In this document: positions 1 through 6,359 of the stretch, piece by piece | Position numbering within the stretch: position 1 is the first letter of the stretch | Layout of the letters: every line of letters starts with the position of its first letter | DNA from: Desulfurococcales archaeon | GTDB taxonomy: Archaea > Thermoproteota > Thermoprotei_A > Sulfolobales > Desulfurococcaceae | DNA length: 15,458 bases | Direction of reading: 5' to 3' | Assembly: GCA_027064845.1 (NCBI GenBank) | Contig: JAMOPC010000130.1 | Coordinates: 1 to 15,458 of the forward strand | Notes under the pieces: model-generated | What the model was told of the DNA's origin: nothing | Database searches by the model: none | What the model saw: only the letters and a program-made list of their open reading frames with translations | Position numbers and translations under genes: made by a program

Positions 1-137
1 CTCTTAACACCTGTCAAGCTCTTTGGACCAGTGATAAGAACAAAGTTCTCGTCTATGATATCTACTATTACACATTTTCTACCAGCTTCTCTACCAGCGA
101 GTTTAACACATATCCTACCAACTTCTATTGCAGGCAT
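1..137 (-). CDS. rpl14e: Large ribosomal subunit protein L14e (eL14), 3' end cut by window edge
   Basis: The first 45 codons of an archaeal L14e are visible, read from the ATG at 137 to the window edge. The visible protein begins MPAIEVGRICVKLAGREAGR and continues with a CVIVDIIDENFVLITGP stretch. This is the small SH3/KOW-like fold that opens archaeal and eukaryotic L14e, a protein of the large subunit. The start is supported by a GAGGTG Shine-Dalgarno sequence at 145-150, eight bases upstream. It lies 28 bases after cytidylate kinase. The order L34e, cmk, L14e is the usual archaeal one, and cbf5 (pseudouridine synthase) commonly follows, but that would be outside the window. The remaining C-terminal half is not seen. 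Confidence 0.9.
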   Translation of the reverse strand, partial: MPAIEVGRICVKLAGREAGRKCVIVDIIDENFVLITGPKSLTGVK

Positions 138-165
138 GTTATTACACCTCGCCTTACATAGTATT

Positions 166-723
166 TCAGACTAGAGTGTTTTTAATCTTATTCTCCTTTA
201 AAAATTTCTCTATGAAAGCTTTTATTATTTCAAAAGTTTCATCGGGACCCATGTTTTCAGTATTAATTATTAAGTCGAAAATCGAAGTATCAAATATTTC
301 TATGCCATAGTATTCTAAGAACCTTTTCTCCTGCAAGTATTCTCTTATAATAGTCTCCATCATAGCATCATGTATTGACTTATTATCTCGTAACGCAATC
401 CTCTTAATTCTCACATGTAGAGGAGCTGTAACATAGATACGGATATCAGCTAATTCGTTTACAATCCATGCAGTTAAATGTCCGTCTATCACAACATTAC
501 CCTTCAGCGCTTCTTCATAACTTCTACGATCAATTTCTAAATCAATAGATGGATCTCTTGATGCTATTTCACTTAACTCAGCAAGTGTAAGACCTCTTTC
601 CTTAGCAATTTCGCGAAAAATCATACCAGCAGAATAATAACGTAAACCAAAATATTCTGCAATTTTCTTTGCCTGAGTAGTCTTACCACTTCCAGGAGGA
701 CCACTAATAACTATTGTAACCAT
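166..723 (-). CDS. cmk: Archaeal (d)CMP kinase, cytidylate kinase
   Basis: Phosphorylates CMP/dCMP with ATP in the cytoplasm, feeding CTP and dCTP synthesis. About 185 residues, the length of the short archaeal form. With the ATG at 723 the Walker A loop GPPGSGKTT is at residues 8-16. It is followed by the NMP-binding segment YYSAGMIFREIAKERG and by the VIDGHLTAW strand that resembles the IDGRLT pattern of archaeal Cmk. The C-terminal third has the Arg/Lys-rich lid region (IKRIALRDNKS, REYLQEKRF). A GTG three codons upstream (732) is also in frame, but the ATG sits right before the MVTIVISG strand and is preferred. A TATA-like element at 766-777 may drive it separately from L34e. It could be confused with adenylate kinase, but the position between L34e and L14e and the family pattern favour Cmk. 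Confidence 0.9.
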   Translation of the reverse strand: MVTIVISGPPGSGKTTQAKKIAEYFGLRYYSAGMIFREIAKERGLTLAELSEIASRDPSIDLEIDRRSYEEALKGNVVIDGHLTAWIVNELADIRIYVTAPLHVRIKRIALRDNKSIHDAMMETIIREYLQEKRFLEYYGIEIFDTSIFDLIINTENMGPDETFEIIKAFIEKFLKENKIKNTLV

Positions 724-765
724 AATTACCACACAAACACAATATCAAAACGTTCTAATTAATAT

Positions 766-777
766 GTTTATATAGAG
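766..777 (-). promoter_or_regulatory. Candidate TATA box upstream of cmk
   Basis: On the minus strand the bases read CTCTATATAAAC, a good match to an archaeal box A. A start of transcription about 26 bases downstream (near 745) would leave a leader of roughly 20 bases before the cmk ATG at 723. It lies in the 92-base gap between L34e and cmk. This is inferred from sequence only. Confidence 0.45.
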
Positions 778-815
778 AAAATACATTCTTGTTCCTTATA
801 CTCGAAGAAATATAA

Positions 816-1091
816 TTACGTCAAAGACGATCTAATAGATTCCTTTAACAATCTTGCGAGACATTTATGACATATATAGCCTCCATAAGGTCTCTCTGGT
901 CTTTTTTCAGTTTTAGCAAGTTTACGCAATTCTGCTCTCGGCAGCCTAGGAACACCATTGAGAGGTCTTCCACATATTGCGCAACGAGCTGGTCCTGGCT
1001 TTCTTGGTTCATAATGTATAACTGTTCTTCCACCAGGTGTTCTTACATAGACTTTTCTTTTACTATGAGTTCTTAAACCAGGTCTTGGCAT
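816..1091 (-). CDS. rpl34e: Large ribosomal subunit protein L34e (eL34)
   Basis: A 91-residue archaeal/eukaryal-type protein of the 50S subunit. It starts MPRPGLRTHSKRKVYVRTPG and contains two CxxC pairs (Cys37/Cys40 and Cys74/Cys77), the zinc ribbon usual for L34e. The body is Arg/Lys/Pro-rich, as expected for an rRNA-binding protein. The ATG at 1091 is supported by a GGTGA Shine-Dalgarno sequence at 1098-1102. It is separated by 92 bases from the DUF106 gene, with a TATA-like element in between. A second reading frame in the same interval (845-1033) is an out-of-frame shadow. Confidence 0.95.
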   Translation of the reverse strand: MPRPGLRTHSKRKVYVRTPGGRTVIHYEPRKPGPARCAICGRPLNGVPRLPRAELRKLAKTEKRPERPYGGYICHKCLARLLKESIRSSLT

Positions 1092-1145
1092 GTTCTTTCA
1101 CCAAGTCTACATTGCCATGCTCTATTACTACTACACAAATCCTAA

Positions 1146-1155
1146 TAAATATAAA
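1146..1155 (-). promoter_or_regulatory. Candidate TATA box upstream of L34e
   Basis: The minus strand reads TTTATATTTA here. Transcription starting about 26 bases downstream (near 1125) would give a leader of about 34 bases carrying the GGTGA ribosome-binding site at 1098-1102. The gap also holds the 3' end of the DUF106 transcript. Sequence-only inference. Confidence 0.45.
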
Positions 1156-1183
1156 CCATTCTTAAACCTAACGCTATTTTCCA

Positions 1184-1627
1184 CTAATAGTTAATCTTAG
1201 CCGAACGGATCAATAAGTAAAGTGGGGTTACATATCCTATAAATGATAGGAAATAAACATGAGTTACATAATGGTCCTCTATTCTACCCGATAATAATGG
1301 TATAGAAATAGGTATACTTACAAACGAGTTAGTATTTTCTGAAATATTTGCTATTACCACAATCATTGTTGTATATGTTGCTAAAAATATTCCTAAATGT
1401 ATGAAAAACAATAAGATTATCCTTTTCTTAGCAATATCCAGTTTCTTCTTTAATTTTTTATATCTCCTAAGATCACCTTTGCCTCTAGGTTTTTCAGGCA
1501 ACTTAACTTCCTTGACCACACGATATGCTTCTAGAAAATAGCTTCTATGAGAAATAATATATGTTATACCACTAGCTAGGAGAGAGAAAAATATTCCTGT
1601 TAGTAATGATATTGTGATTAAACCCAT
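1184..1627 (-). CDS. DUF106 / EMC3-TMCO1-like membrane protein (YidC-Oxa1 superfamily)
   Basis: A 147-residue protein with three hydrophobic segments at about residues 3-26, 70-95 and 122-143. A strongly basic, probably coiled-coil cytoplasmic stretch lies between the first two (about residues 37-68, including LRRYKKLKKKLDIAKKRI). This layout is that of archaeal DUF106 proteins, related to EMC3, TMCO1 and Get1 and through them to YidC/Oxa1 insertases, which help place proteins into the membrane. The gene begins 11 bases after secY, so the two are probably co-transcribed and translated for related jobs. The ATG at 1627 has only a weak upstream purine run, suggesting coupling to secY translation. 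Adenylate kinase, often found between secY and this gene in archaea, is absent. The family call rests on topology and context more than on a sharp motif. Confidence 0.75.
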   Translation of the reverse strand: MGLITISLLTGIFFSLLASGITYIISHRSYFLEAYRVVKEVKLPEKPRGKGDLRRYKKLKKKLDIAKKRIILLFFIHLGIFLATYTTMIVVIANISENTNSFVSIPISIPLLSGRIEDHYVTHVYFLSFIGYVTPLYLLIRSAKINY

Positions 1628-1638
1628 TATGCTAACCC

Positions 1639-3066
1639 TTACTCTCCAACGAGTCTCTTGAGCAATGGATATGCTTCAAGTGTTCTCTCGTAAGCTATCA
1701 TCATATAGTATTGTTGCACTATACCTATGGCTAGTAATAATCCTGTTCCAGTACCATAAGCACCTAAGAGATCCGCTGTTACTGCTATGGATGCAACAAT
1801 AAGGCTTGACAAGACAGTTAATGGAAATATGTACTTCGACAATATTCTTTCAAGTATTCTCGGGTTTCTCCTAATACCTGGGATCTCCATACCACTCTTG
1901 ATTAATTCTTCGGCTTGAGCAGAAGCACTTAACCCAGATATTTCAACCCACATTATACCAAACAATGTAGCTAAGAATAACACGCTTACAGCATAAATTA
2001 CGGCTTGGATCGGATCATATAATGTTCTAGCTAAGCTACCGGGTGGGGATAAATAATAGGCTAATCCACCTACGAGTCTTCCATTCTCATACCTAGCTAG
2101 TAAGTCGGCAACCCATTGCGGCACAATATTACTTAGATAAAGTCTTGTAATAGAAGCAAAGACTAGGATATCAGAGTAAACGATTCCTACTAAGAGTACT
2201 GGAATGTTGGTCACATATAAGAACTTCAATGGAACCTTTGTCTTGATACTTCTAAGTCTTGGCGAGGTAACAGGAATTTCTACTTTCATACCCTCGAGAT
2301 ACACTAGTAGTAGTATAATCGTGATAGTGACTATTAATCCAACAAGGTCTCTACCACCACTTCTTATAATTATATTATTGATGTTTCCTCCATTATTTAA
2401 CACATATACTAGATATGGAATGAACCCGATTGGCTCATTACCATAAGTAATCGGGCTTATCAGGTTCCAAAGTATTCTGGTGGCGACTCCTGTCAATATA
2501 AATAATGAGACCCCTGAACCTAAACCCCATCCTTTCTGGATCATTTCGTCAAGCAATATAACAAAATATGTAGCTATGAATAATTGTAAACCAACGATTA
2601 GTCTTTGATATAATGTAGCACTACATTGGAAGAAGGGGTTTGCACCCGTAATTGTCCAATACCTACAAGCAGCTACATACATAGCTGCTTCAAAAGCTGC
2701 AAGTATTAATGCAAATGTTTTTTGTGCAGCAGTGAATTTACGACGGTCTTCTGGGTTTGACATATCTAAATTAATTAATTTAGCACCCACAAGTATCTGC
2801 ATAATCAAGCCAGCTGTGACTATTGGGCCTATACCCAGCTCCATTAACGTTCCACGATTTGAGGCAAAAATTATCTGAACAATAAGTATTTGTTGTCCTT
2901 GACCCTGATACTCTATGCCGAATAAGGGTGTGTTAGCCATGATAACATATATAATAAGGGCTATTGCTGTCCAGAGAATTCTTTCGTAAAGACCAGGTTT
3001 GGCTTTAGGCTTTTCTACGGTGGGTATGTAGTCAGCTATTTTTGCCATTATATCGATCAAACCCAT
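1639..3066 (-). CDS. secY: Preprotein translocase subunit SecY (Sec61 alpha)
   Basis: Central channel of the archaeal Sec translocon. About 475 residues with roughly ten membrane segments. Recognisable parts, numbered from an upstream in-frame GTG (3075), are the first membrane helix at about 33-48, the cytoplasmic loop NPEDRRKFTAAQKTFALI, the GWGLGSGVSLFILTGVATRI helix, the long external loop before helix 8, and the C-terminal cytoplasmic helix ending LEAYPLLKRLVGE. The ATG at 3066 is chosen because a GAGGCGGTG Shine-Dalgarno-like run lies about eight bases before it, whereas the GTG at 3075 would fall inside that run. It follows L15, as in nearly all archaea and bacteria, but after a 154-base gap with its own candidate promoter. 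Two cysteines flank the external end of the helix 3 to helix 4 loop (137 and 151), an oddity discussed in the findings. Confidence 0.96.
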   Translation of the reverse strand: MGLIDIMAKIADYIPTVEKPKAKPGLYERILWTAIALIIYVIMANTPLFGIEYQGQGQQILIVQIIFASNRGTLMELGIGPIVTAGLIMQILVGAKLINLDMSNPEDRRKFTAAQKTFALILAAFEAAMYVAACRYWTITGANPFFQCSATLYQRLIVGLQLFIATYFVILLDEMIQKGWGLGSGVSLFILTGVATRILWNLISPITYGNEPIGFIPYLVYVLNNGGNINNIIIRSGGRDLVGLIVTITIILLLVYLEGMKVEIPVTSPRLRSIKTKVPLKFLYVTNIPVLLVGIVYSDILVFASITRLYLSNIVPQWVADLLARYENGRLVGGLAYYLSPPGSLARTLYDPIQAVIYAVSVLFLATLFGIMWVEISGLSASAQAEELIKSGMEIPGIRRNPRILERILSKYIFPLTVLSSLIVASIAVTADLLGAYGTGTGLLLAIGIVQQYYMMIAYERTLEAYPLLKRLVGE

Positions 3067-3116
3067 CCGATACACCGCCTCACTTTGCCTAAGCTAATAA
3101 TTATTTTATTTACTGC

Positions 3117-3134
3117 TTTGGGTAAATACCCAAA
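3117..3134. repeat. Perfect 18-bp palindrome (TTTGGGTA-AA-TACCCAAA), candidate operator of secY
   Basis: Two perfect 8-base arms are separated by two bases. The element overlaps the downstream edge of a TATA-like sequence (3132-3140) and covers the region where transcription of secY should begin. Dyads of this size at a core promoter are typical of sites bound by dimeric archaeal regulators that block preinitiation-complex or polymerase binding. The RNA copy could instead form a short hairpin in a leader. No regulator is identified here. Confidence 0.5.
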
Positions 3135-3152
3135 TATATGTTCTTAAATATC
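3132..3152 (-). promoter_or_regulatory. secY: Candidate secY promoter (two overlapping TATA-like elements)
   Basis: On the minus strand, GATATTTAAG (3143-3152) is followed by CATATATTT (3132-3140). Depending on which is used, transcription would start near 3121 or 3110, leaving a leader of about 45 to 55 bases before the ATG at 3066. Both choices place the adjacent palindrome on the initiation region. Confidence 0.45.
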
Positions 3153-3215
3153 TAGATTCTTCTAATAACGATAATTTTGTTAAGAAATAAATACTTAATG
3201 CCTGCCATGTATATG

Positions 3216-3233
3216 GTAAAAACAAGTTTTTAC
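3216..3233 (-). terminator. Inverted repeat with T-run at the L15 stop codon, candidate terminator
   Basis: The minus strand reads GTAAAAAC-TT-GTTTTTAC, two perfect 8-base arms that include the L15 stop codon, the second arm ending in a run of five T. Archaeal polymerase terminates at U-rich tracts, with or without a hairpin, so this may end or attenuate the ribosomal-protein transcript before secY. The loop of two bases is too tight for the full stem to form as drawn, so the T-run may matter more than the hairpin. Confidence 0.4.
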
Positions 3234-3676
3234 TGAGATATTACTACCTCTCCACCAGCAGCAATTATTTTCTCCTTAGCTTTTTCAGAAATCTCCTTAG
3301 TAATTATTTTTAAAGGTAATGTAACCTTGCCTTTGCCAAGTACTTTATTAAAGCCTAGGCTTGTTACATCAATTACAATTTTGTTATCTTCTTTGTATGC
3401 AATATTTTTGTCTAGAAGGTACTTAGCTAGCTCATTTAATTCTCCTACATTGATAATATATTTTCCATAGACTATTTCCGGTGGTCTTGTAAAGCCATGC
3501 TTACCATACCAATTTGGCGCATATTTTAGAACCCATATCCATTTGTGTTTGTGGAAACCAACGGCTCCAAAACCTCCTCTTGAACCACTTTTTCTATGCT
3601 GTCCTATCCTTCCCCAGCCCATAGTTCTTGTTCTTCCACGTAGTTTCCTACTCTTTTTCTTTTTTCTGACAACCAT
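3230..3676 (-). CDS. rpl15: Large ribosomal subunit protein L15 (uL15)
   Basis: About 148 residues. The N-terminus is the long basic tail of L15 (VVRKKKKSRKLRGRTRTMGW) followed by the glycine-rich GRIGQHRKSGSRGGFGAVG segment that threads into 23S rRNA, then HKHKWIWVLKYAPNWYGKHGF as in archaeal L15. The C-terminal domain ends KEKIIAAGGEVVISQ. The open frame extends to a TTG at 3694, but the Shine-Dalgarno-like AGGGTG at about 3684-3689 points to the paired ATGs at 3679 and 3676; the second gives the better spacing. With the TTG the gene would overlap L30 by four bases. It follows L30, as usual in the spc-type cluster, and is followed by a gap before secY. Confidence 0.95.
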   Translation of the reverse strand: MVVRKKKKSRKLRGRTRTMGWGRIGQHRKSGSRGGFGAVGFHKHKWIWVLKYAPNWYGKHGFTRPPEIVYGKYIINVGELNELAKYLLDKNIAYKEDNKIVIDVTSLGFNKVLGKGKVTLPLKIITKEISEKAKEKIIAAGGEVVISQ

Positions 3677-3690
3677 CATAAACACCCTAT

Positions 3691-4179
3691 TCAAAGCATT
3701 CTCTTGATAAGTTCATTTATAGCTTTTCCTCTATAGCCTAATTCTCCACCATCACCATATGGTCTTTTAGTACTTCTTCTAAAACCACCCCTTGGTGGAT
3801 GAAGTCTGAATACAGGCTTGATTAAGTCGATTTTATGTAGTTTCACCTTACCCTCCATCAATGCTTTTGCTAATCCATAAATTCCTCCTGATACACCATA
3901 TTTTGATAAGTGATTATTTATGAACTCATCTGTCAATGGCTTATTTCCTATTGTGCGTCCTCTCTTCCTTAACACTTCTACTAATGTATCGTAGTCGATT
4001 TCTCCCCATGTGATCCAGTCTTTCGCTTTCTGCAACATCCCCTTAAGCCCCGGCTGGTCCGACGGGTATATGACCATGTGGAACTTCTTATGTAAACGTA
4101 GTAGTTTCAGCGTATAATCAACATCAGGGGGTACATCGACCCGACCACGGATCCTTATGATTGCGTAAAGTTCTGGCAT
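3691..4179 (-). CDS. rpl30: Large ribosomal subunit protein L30 (uL30)
   Basis: A 162-residue archaeal-length L30, the long form related to eukaryotic L7. The N-terminal core has MPELYAIIRIRGRVDVPPDV followed by YTLKLLRLHKKFHMVI, the ferredoxin-like L30 fold. The C-terminal part carries the archaeal/eukaryal extension with KVKLHKIDLIKPVFRLHPPRGG and the tail STKRPYGDGGELG. The ATG at 4179 has a strong GGTGAT Shine-Dalgarno sequence just upstream, and lies 14 bases after the S5 stop. Position between S5 and L15 is canonical. Confidence 0.96.
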   Translation of the reverse strand: MPELYAIIRIRGRVDVPPDVDYTLKLLRLHKKFHMVIYPSDQPGLKGMLQKAKDWITWGEIDYDTLVEVLRKRGRTIGNKPLTDEFINNHLSKYGVSGGIYGLAKALMEGKVKLHKIDLIKPVFRLHPPRGGFRRSTKRPYGDGGELGYRGKAINELIKRML

Positions 4180-4193
4180 TTGTTATCACCTTA

Positions 4194-4838
4194 TTAGACC
4201 TTTAGCCAATCAACCGGGGTGACGAACTTATAAGTATTTCTTAATGCATTAACTACAGCTTTCGCGAAGTTCAGCGTTGTCTTGGTTTTACCAAATGTTT
4301 CAGTCCATACATCCCTTATACCAGCCATTCTCAAAACTGCTTTAGCCACATCTCCTGCCACAAGACCTGTTCCTTTAGGTGCTGGTTTTATGATTACAAC
4401 AACACTTCCGCTCTTACCTCTTACAGTAAATGGTATACTATGAGGCTCTCCACATCTACACTCCCAGCTTCCACATCCTCGCCTAACTGGAGTAATGTTT
4501 AGCTTAGCGTTTCTCAAGGCCTTTCTCAATGCGACAAGGTATTGCCTAGCCTTACCAGAGCCTACTCCTACAAATCCATCCTCATTACCTACAACTACAA
4601 CTACTCTAAACCTACTTCTCCTACCAGCATCTGTTACTTTCTGGACAATGCCAACGTCTAAGCGTTCATATTTTAGATCAGGCAGTAGGTAATCAACTAT
4701 CTCTGGTTCGAGGAGAGGCAGATTACGATCAAATATTTCTCTTAAACTAGTTATTTTTCCCTCAACAACCATTTTACCTACACGTGTCCTAGGTACCCAG
4801 CTTTCCAATGCTTCCTTATCTATAGCATTCATAGGCAT
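4194..4838 (-). CDS. rps5: Small ribosomal subunit protein S5 (uS5)
   Basis: A 214-residue archaeal S5. The N-terminal double-stranded RNA-binding domain spans about residues 55-120 and contains the signature GRRSRFRVVVVVGNEDGFVG followed by GVGSGKARQYLVALRKALRN. An archaeal/eukaryal insertion, GCGSWECRCGEPHS (residues 121-134), has three closely spaced cysteines and a histidine. The C-terminal domain has PAPKGTGLVAGDVAKAVLRM followed by AGIRDVWTETFG. S5 contributes to decoding accuracy and mRNA entry. The ATG at 4838 is supported by a GGGTGAG ribosome-binding site formed by the last codons of L18. A second ATG two codons on (4832) is less well spaced. Confidence 0.97.
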   Translation of the reverse strand: MPMNAIDKEALESWVPRTRVGKMVVEGKITSLREIFDRNLPLLEPEIVDYLLPDLKYERLDVGIVQKVTDAGRRSRFRVVVVVGNEDGFVGVGSGKARQYLVALRKALRNAKLNITPVRRGCGSWECRCGEPHSIPFTVRGKSGSVVVIIKPAPKGTGLVAGDVAKAVLRMAGIRDVWTETFGKTKTTLNFAKAVVNALRNTYKFVTPVDWLKV

Positions 4839-4840
4839 AT

Positions 4841-5449
4841 TTACTCACCCAATACTTCTTTATAGTCTTGGAGTATGCGGTTCTTTATATCTTCGAAATG
4901 TGTGGGGAGCTCAACCGGGTTGAAGCCTCTCGCGATATATTGGGAGAAATATCTTTCATAAAGCTCCGGATTAGCCTCCTGGAGCATCTTAGCCCAGGAG
5001 GCGATATGCTCCCCACGTATACGCTCATCTGAGGGAATAACTTCTTCACCTACAGGTACTTTTAACCCAACATCATTAGCCGCCTTGATAGCGGCAAAGA
5101 CCTTGGCTCCCCTCGTAGGGGCATGTAAGCCTATATCTGGGATGGCATATTTTATGCCTGCTTTCAACGCTCTTAAAGCAGCTAGCATTCCAGTCAGGTA
5201 TGCTGCTGGAGTATTACCCAGTCCTCCTTTCCACCCGTATTTCTTATAGAGCTCTCTTGAATGAGCAGCTGCAATAACTTTGTCTCCTTCAGGCTTAGCC
5301 ACAATTACTTGGACTATTATATGTTTTAATGTTTTTCTCACAACGAATCTTGGATGACCTGATAATACCATCTTGTATCTTTTATGATAATTTGTTTTAC
5401 CTTCTCTTCTTCTCCTCCTTGGAACCTTATATCTGGGGCCGTGAGCCAT
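4841..5449 (-). CDS. rpl18: Large ribosomal subunit protein L18 (uL18)
   Basis: About 202 residues, the long archaeal form that binds 5S rRNA. Recognisable stretches are AHGPRYKVPRRRRREGKTNY, HKRYKMVLSGHPRFVVRKTL, the YGWKGGLGNTPAAYLTGMLA loop and the DIGLHAPTRGAKVFAAIKAA segment typical of archaeal L18 and eukaryotic L5. The C-terminal part adds an archaeal extension ending YKEVLGE. The frame is open to a GTG at 5458, but the AGGTG at about 5456-5460 is well spaced for the ATG at 5449, which also starts the conserved MAHGP. It lies 20 bases after L19e, and its last codons form the ribosome-binding site of S5. Confidence 0.95.
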   Translation of the reverse strand: MAHGPRYKVPRRRRREGKTNYHKRYKMVLSGHPRFVVRKTLKHIIVQVIVAKPEGDKVIAAAHSRELYKKYGWKGGLGNTPAAYLTGMLAALRALKAGIKYAIPDIGLHAPTRGAKVFAAIKAANDVGLKVPVGEEVIPSDERIRGEHIASWAKMLQEANPELYERYFSQYIARGFNPVELPTHFEDIKNRILQDYKEVLGE

Positions 5450-5469
5450 AATTAACACCTATTTTCTTT

Positions 5470-5928
5470 TTACCGTTTCTCTTTCAATATCCCGTGTTCT
5501 TTCATGTAGTGTTTAAGCGATGCTAAGCTGTGAAAAGTGCCGCCTTTGGCTAACATGTATAGTCTTCTATAAGTTTTACGATCTATTATCCCATTGTCCC
5601 TCAAATACCTTAGAAATCTCCTGATCTTTCTAATCCTGTTCATCCATTCCTCTTTCTTATCCTTCCTAGCAGTCTTTTTACCCTTTCTCTTACCATATCC
5701 TCTTCTTCTACCCTTCTTTCTCTGAAGATGCCTCTTTCTCCATCGTTCTCTGGAGTTACTATGTACAGGCTTTACCTGTATTACACCGTCTTTTATTAGA
5801 CCTCTTATTTCTTCCCTGGTAATAGCGTCAGCAACATCCTCAATCCTATTAGGATCTATCCATATACGTGATTCTCCAACGCCTAATATTTCCGCAGCTA
5901 ATCTCTTCTGAAGACTTAAGTCAGGCAT
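5470..5928 (-). CDS. rpl19e: Large ribosomal subunit protein L19e (eL19)
   Basis: A 152-residue archaeal/eukaryal protein of the large subunit that forms an intersubunit bridge in the eukaryal ribosome. Diagnostic features are the start MPDLSLQKRLAAEILGVGES, the RIWIDPNRIEDVADAITREE segment, the extremely basic stretch RWRKRHLQRKKGRRRGYGKR, and the C-terminal helix DRKTYRRLYMLAKGGTFHS. The ATG overlaps the L32e stop as TAATG with GAGGAG upstream, so the two are translationally coupled. Confidence 0.97.
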   Translation of the reverse strand: MPDLSLQKRLAAEILGVGESRIWIDPNRIEDVADAITREEIRGLIKDGVIQVKPVHSNSRERWRKRHLQRKKGRRRGYGKRKGKKTARKDKKEEWMNRIRKIRRFLRYLRDNGIIDRKTYRRLYMLAKGGTFHSLASLKHYMKEHGILKEKR

Positions 5929-6359
5929 TACTCCTCGGCCTCACCTTCAACCTGTGAGGAGATTAGTATAGGATTAGCCACTTTAAACCCTTTTTCAATA
6001 GCTGTTTTCATTATCTCCATTCTCTTTCTAAGACCGACTGTTCTCCCTATATATATAACGTGAGTCACCGGATCAAGATCATTTAATTCCTTGGCATTAT
6101 GTACTACAACAGGTTTTTTACCGCTTGGATGTAAGCCTCTAACTAGTTTAGGTGACCTATAACCTACCTCTACGAGTGGCGGATACCCTTTTCTCTTTAA
6201 TCTCATCTTATTATCTGTTCCCTTAGGTTTCCGCCACTTCGGGTCATTCTTAAACTTCGGCTTCTTCCACCATAGGTGTCTTAGAAACTCTGGTCTCTTT
6301 GACTTCATCTTCTTCTTAAGCTTCATTAATCTCTCTAGATCTTTCTTTGCTTCACTCAT
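5928..6359 (-). CDS. rpl32e: Large ribosomal subunit protein L32e (eL32)
   Basis: A 143-residue protein found in archaea and eukaryotes. The N-terminal third is a lysine-rich extension (DLERLMKLKKKMKSKRPEFL). The core has the hallmark FLRHLWWKKPKFKNDPKWRK then PKGTDNKMRLKRKGYPPLVE and VGYRSPKLVRGLHPSGKKPV. The C-terminus binds in the SH3-like fold and ends in an acidic tail (QVEGEAEE). Its ATG overlaps the L6 stop in an ATGA arrangement, and its own stop overlaps the L19e start. Order L6, L32e, L19e is characteristic of archaea and absent from bacteria. Confidence 0.97.
   Translation of the reverse strand: MSEAKKDLERLMKLKKKMKSKRPEFLRHLWWKKPKFKNDPKWRKPKGTDNKMRLKRKGYPPLVEVGYRSPKLVRGLHPSGKKPVVVHNAKELNDLDPVTHVIYIGRTVGLRKRMEIMKTAIEKGFKVANPILISSQVEGEAEE

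Larger units (their letters stand above)
3076..3229 (-). other. Intergenic region between L15 and secY: terminator-like repeat, promoter and palindrome
   Basis: This 154-base stretch interrupts an otherwise tightly packed cluster and holds no credible reading frame. In order of transcription it carries an inverted repeat at the L15 stop codon (3216-3233), two overlapping TATA-like elements (3143-3152 and 3132-3140), an 18-bp perfect palindrome (3117-3134), and an AT-rich leader of about 45 bases ending in the secY ribosome-binding site. It probably separates a ribosomal-protein transcript from a secY transcript. Confidence 0.6.

Noticed and set aside
845..1033. Second minus-strand frame inside L34e
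   Set aside because: Out of frame with a complete, conserved L34e; shadow frame.
1184..1627. Reading the gene after secY as adenylate kinase or SecE
   Set aside because: No P-loop is present, so not adenylate kinase, and three hydrophobic segments with a long basic linker do not fit the single-span SecE; DUF106/EMC3-like fits better.
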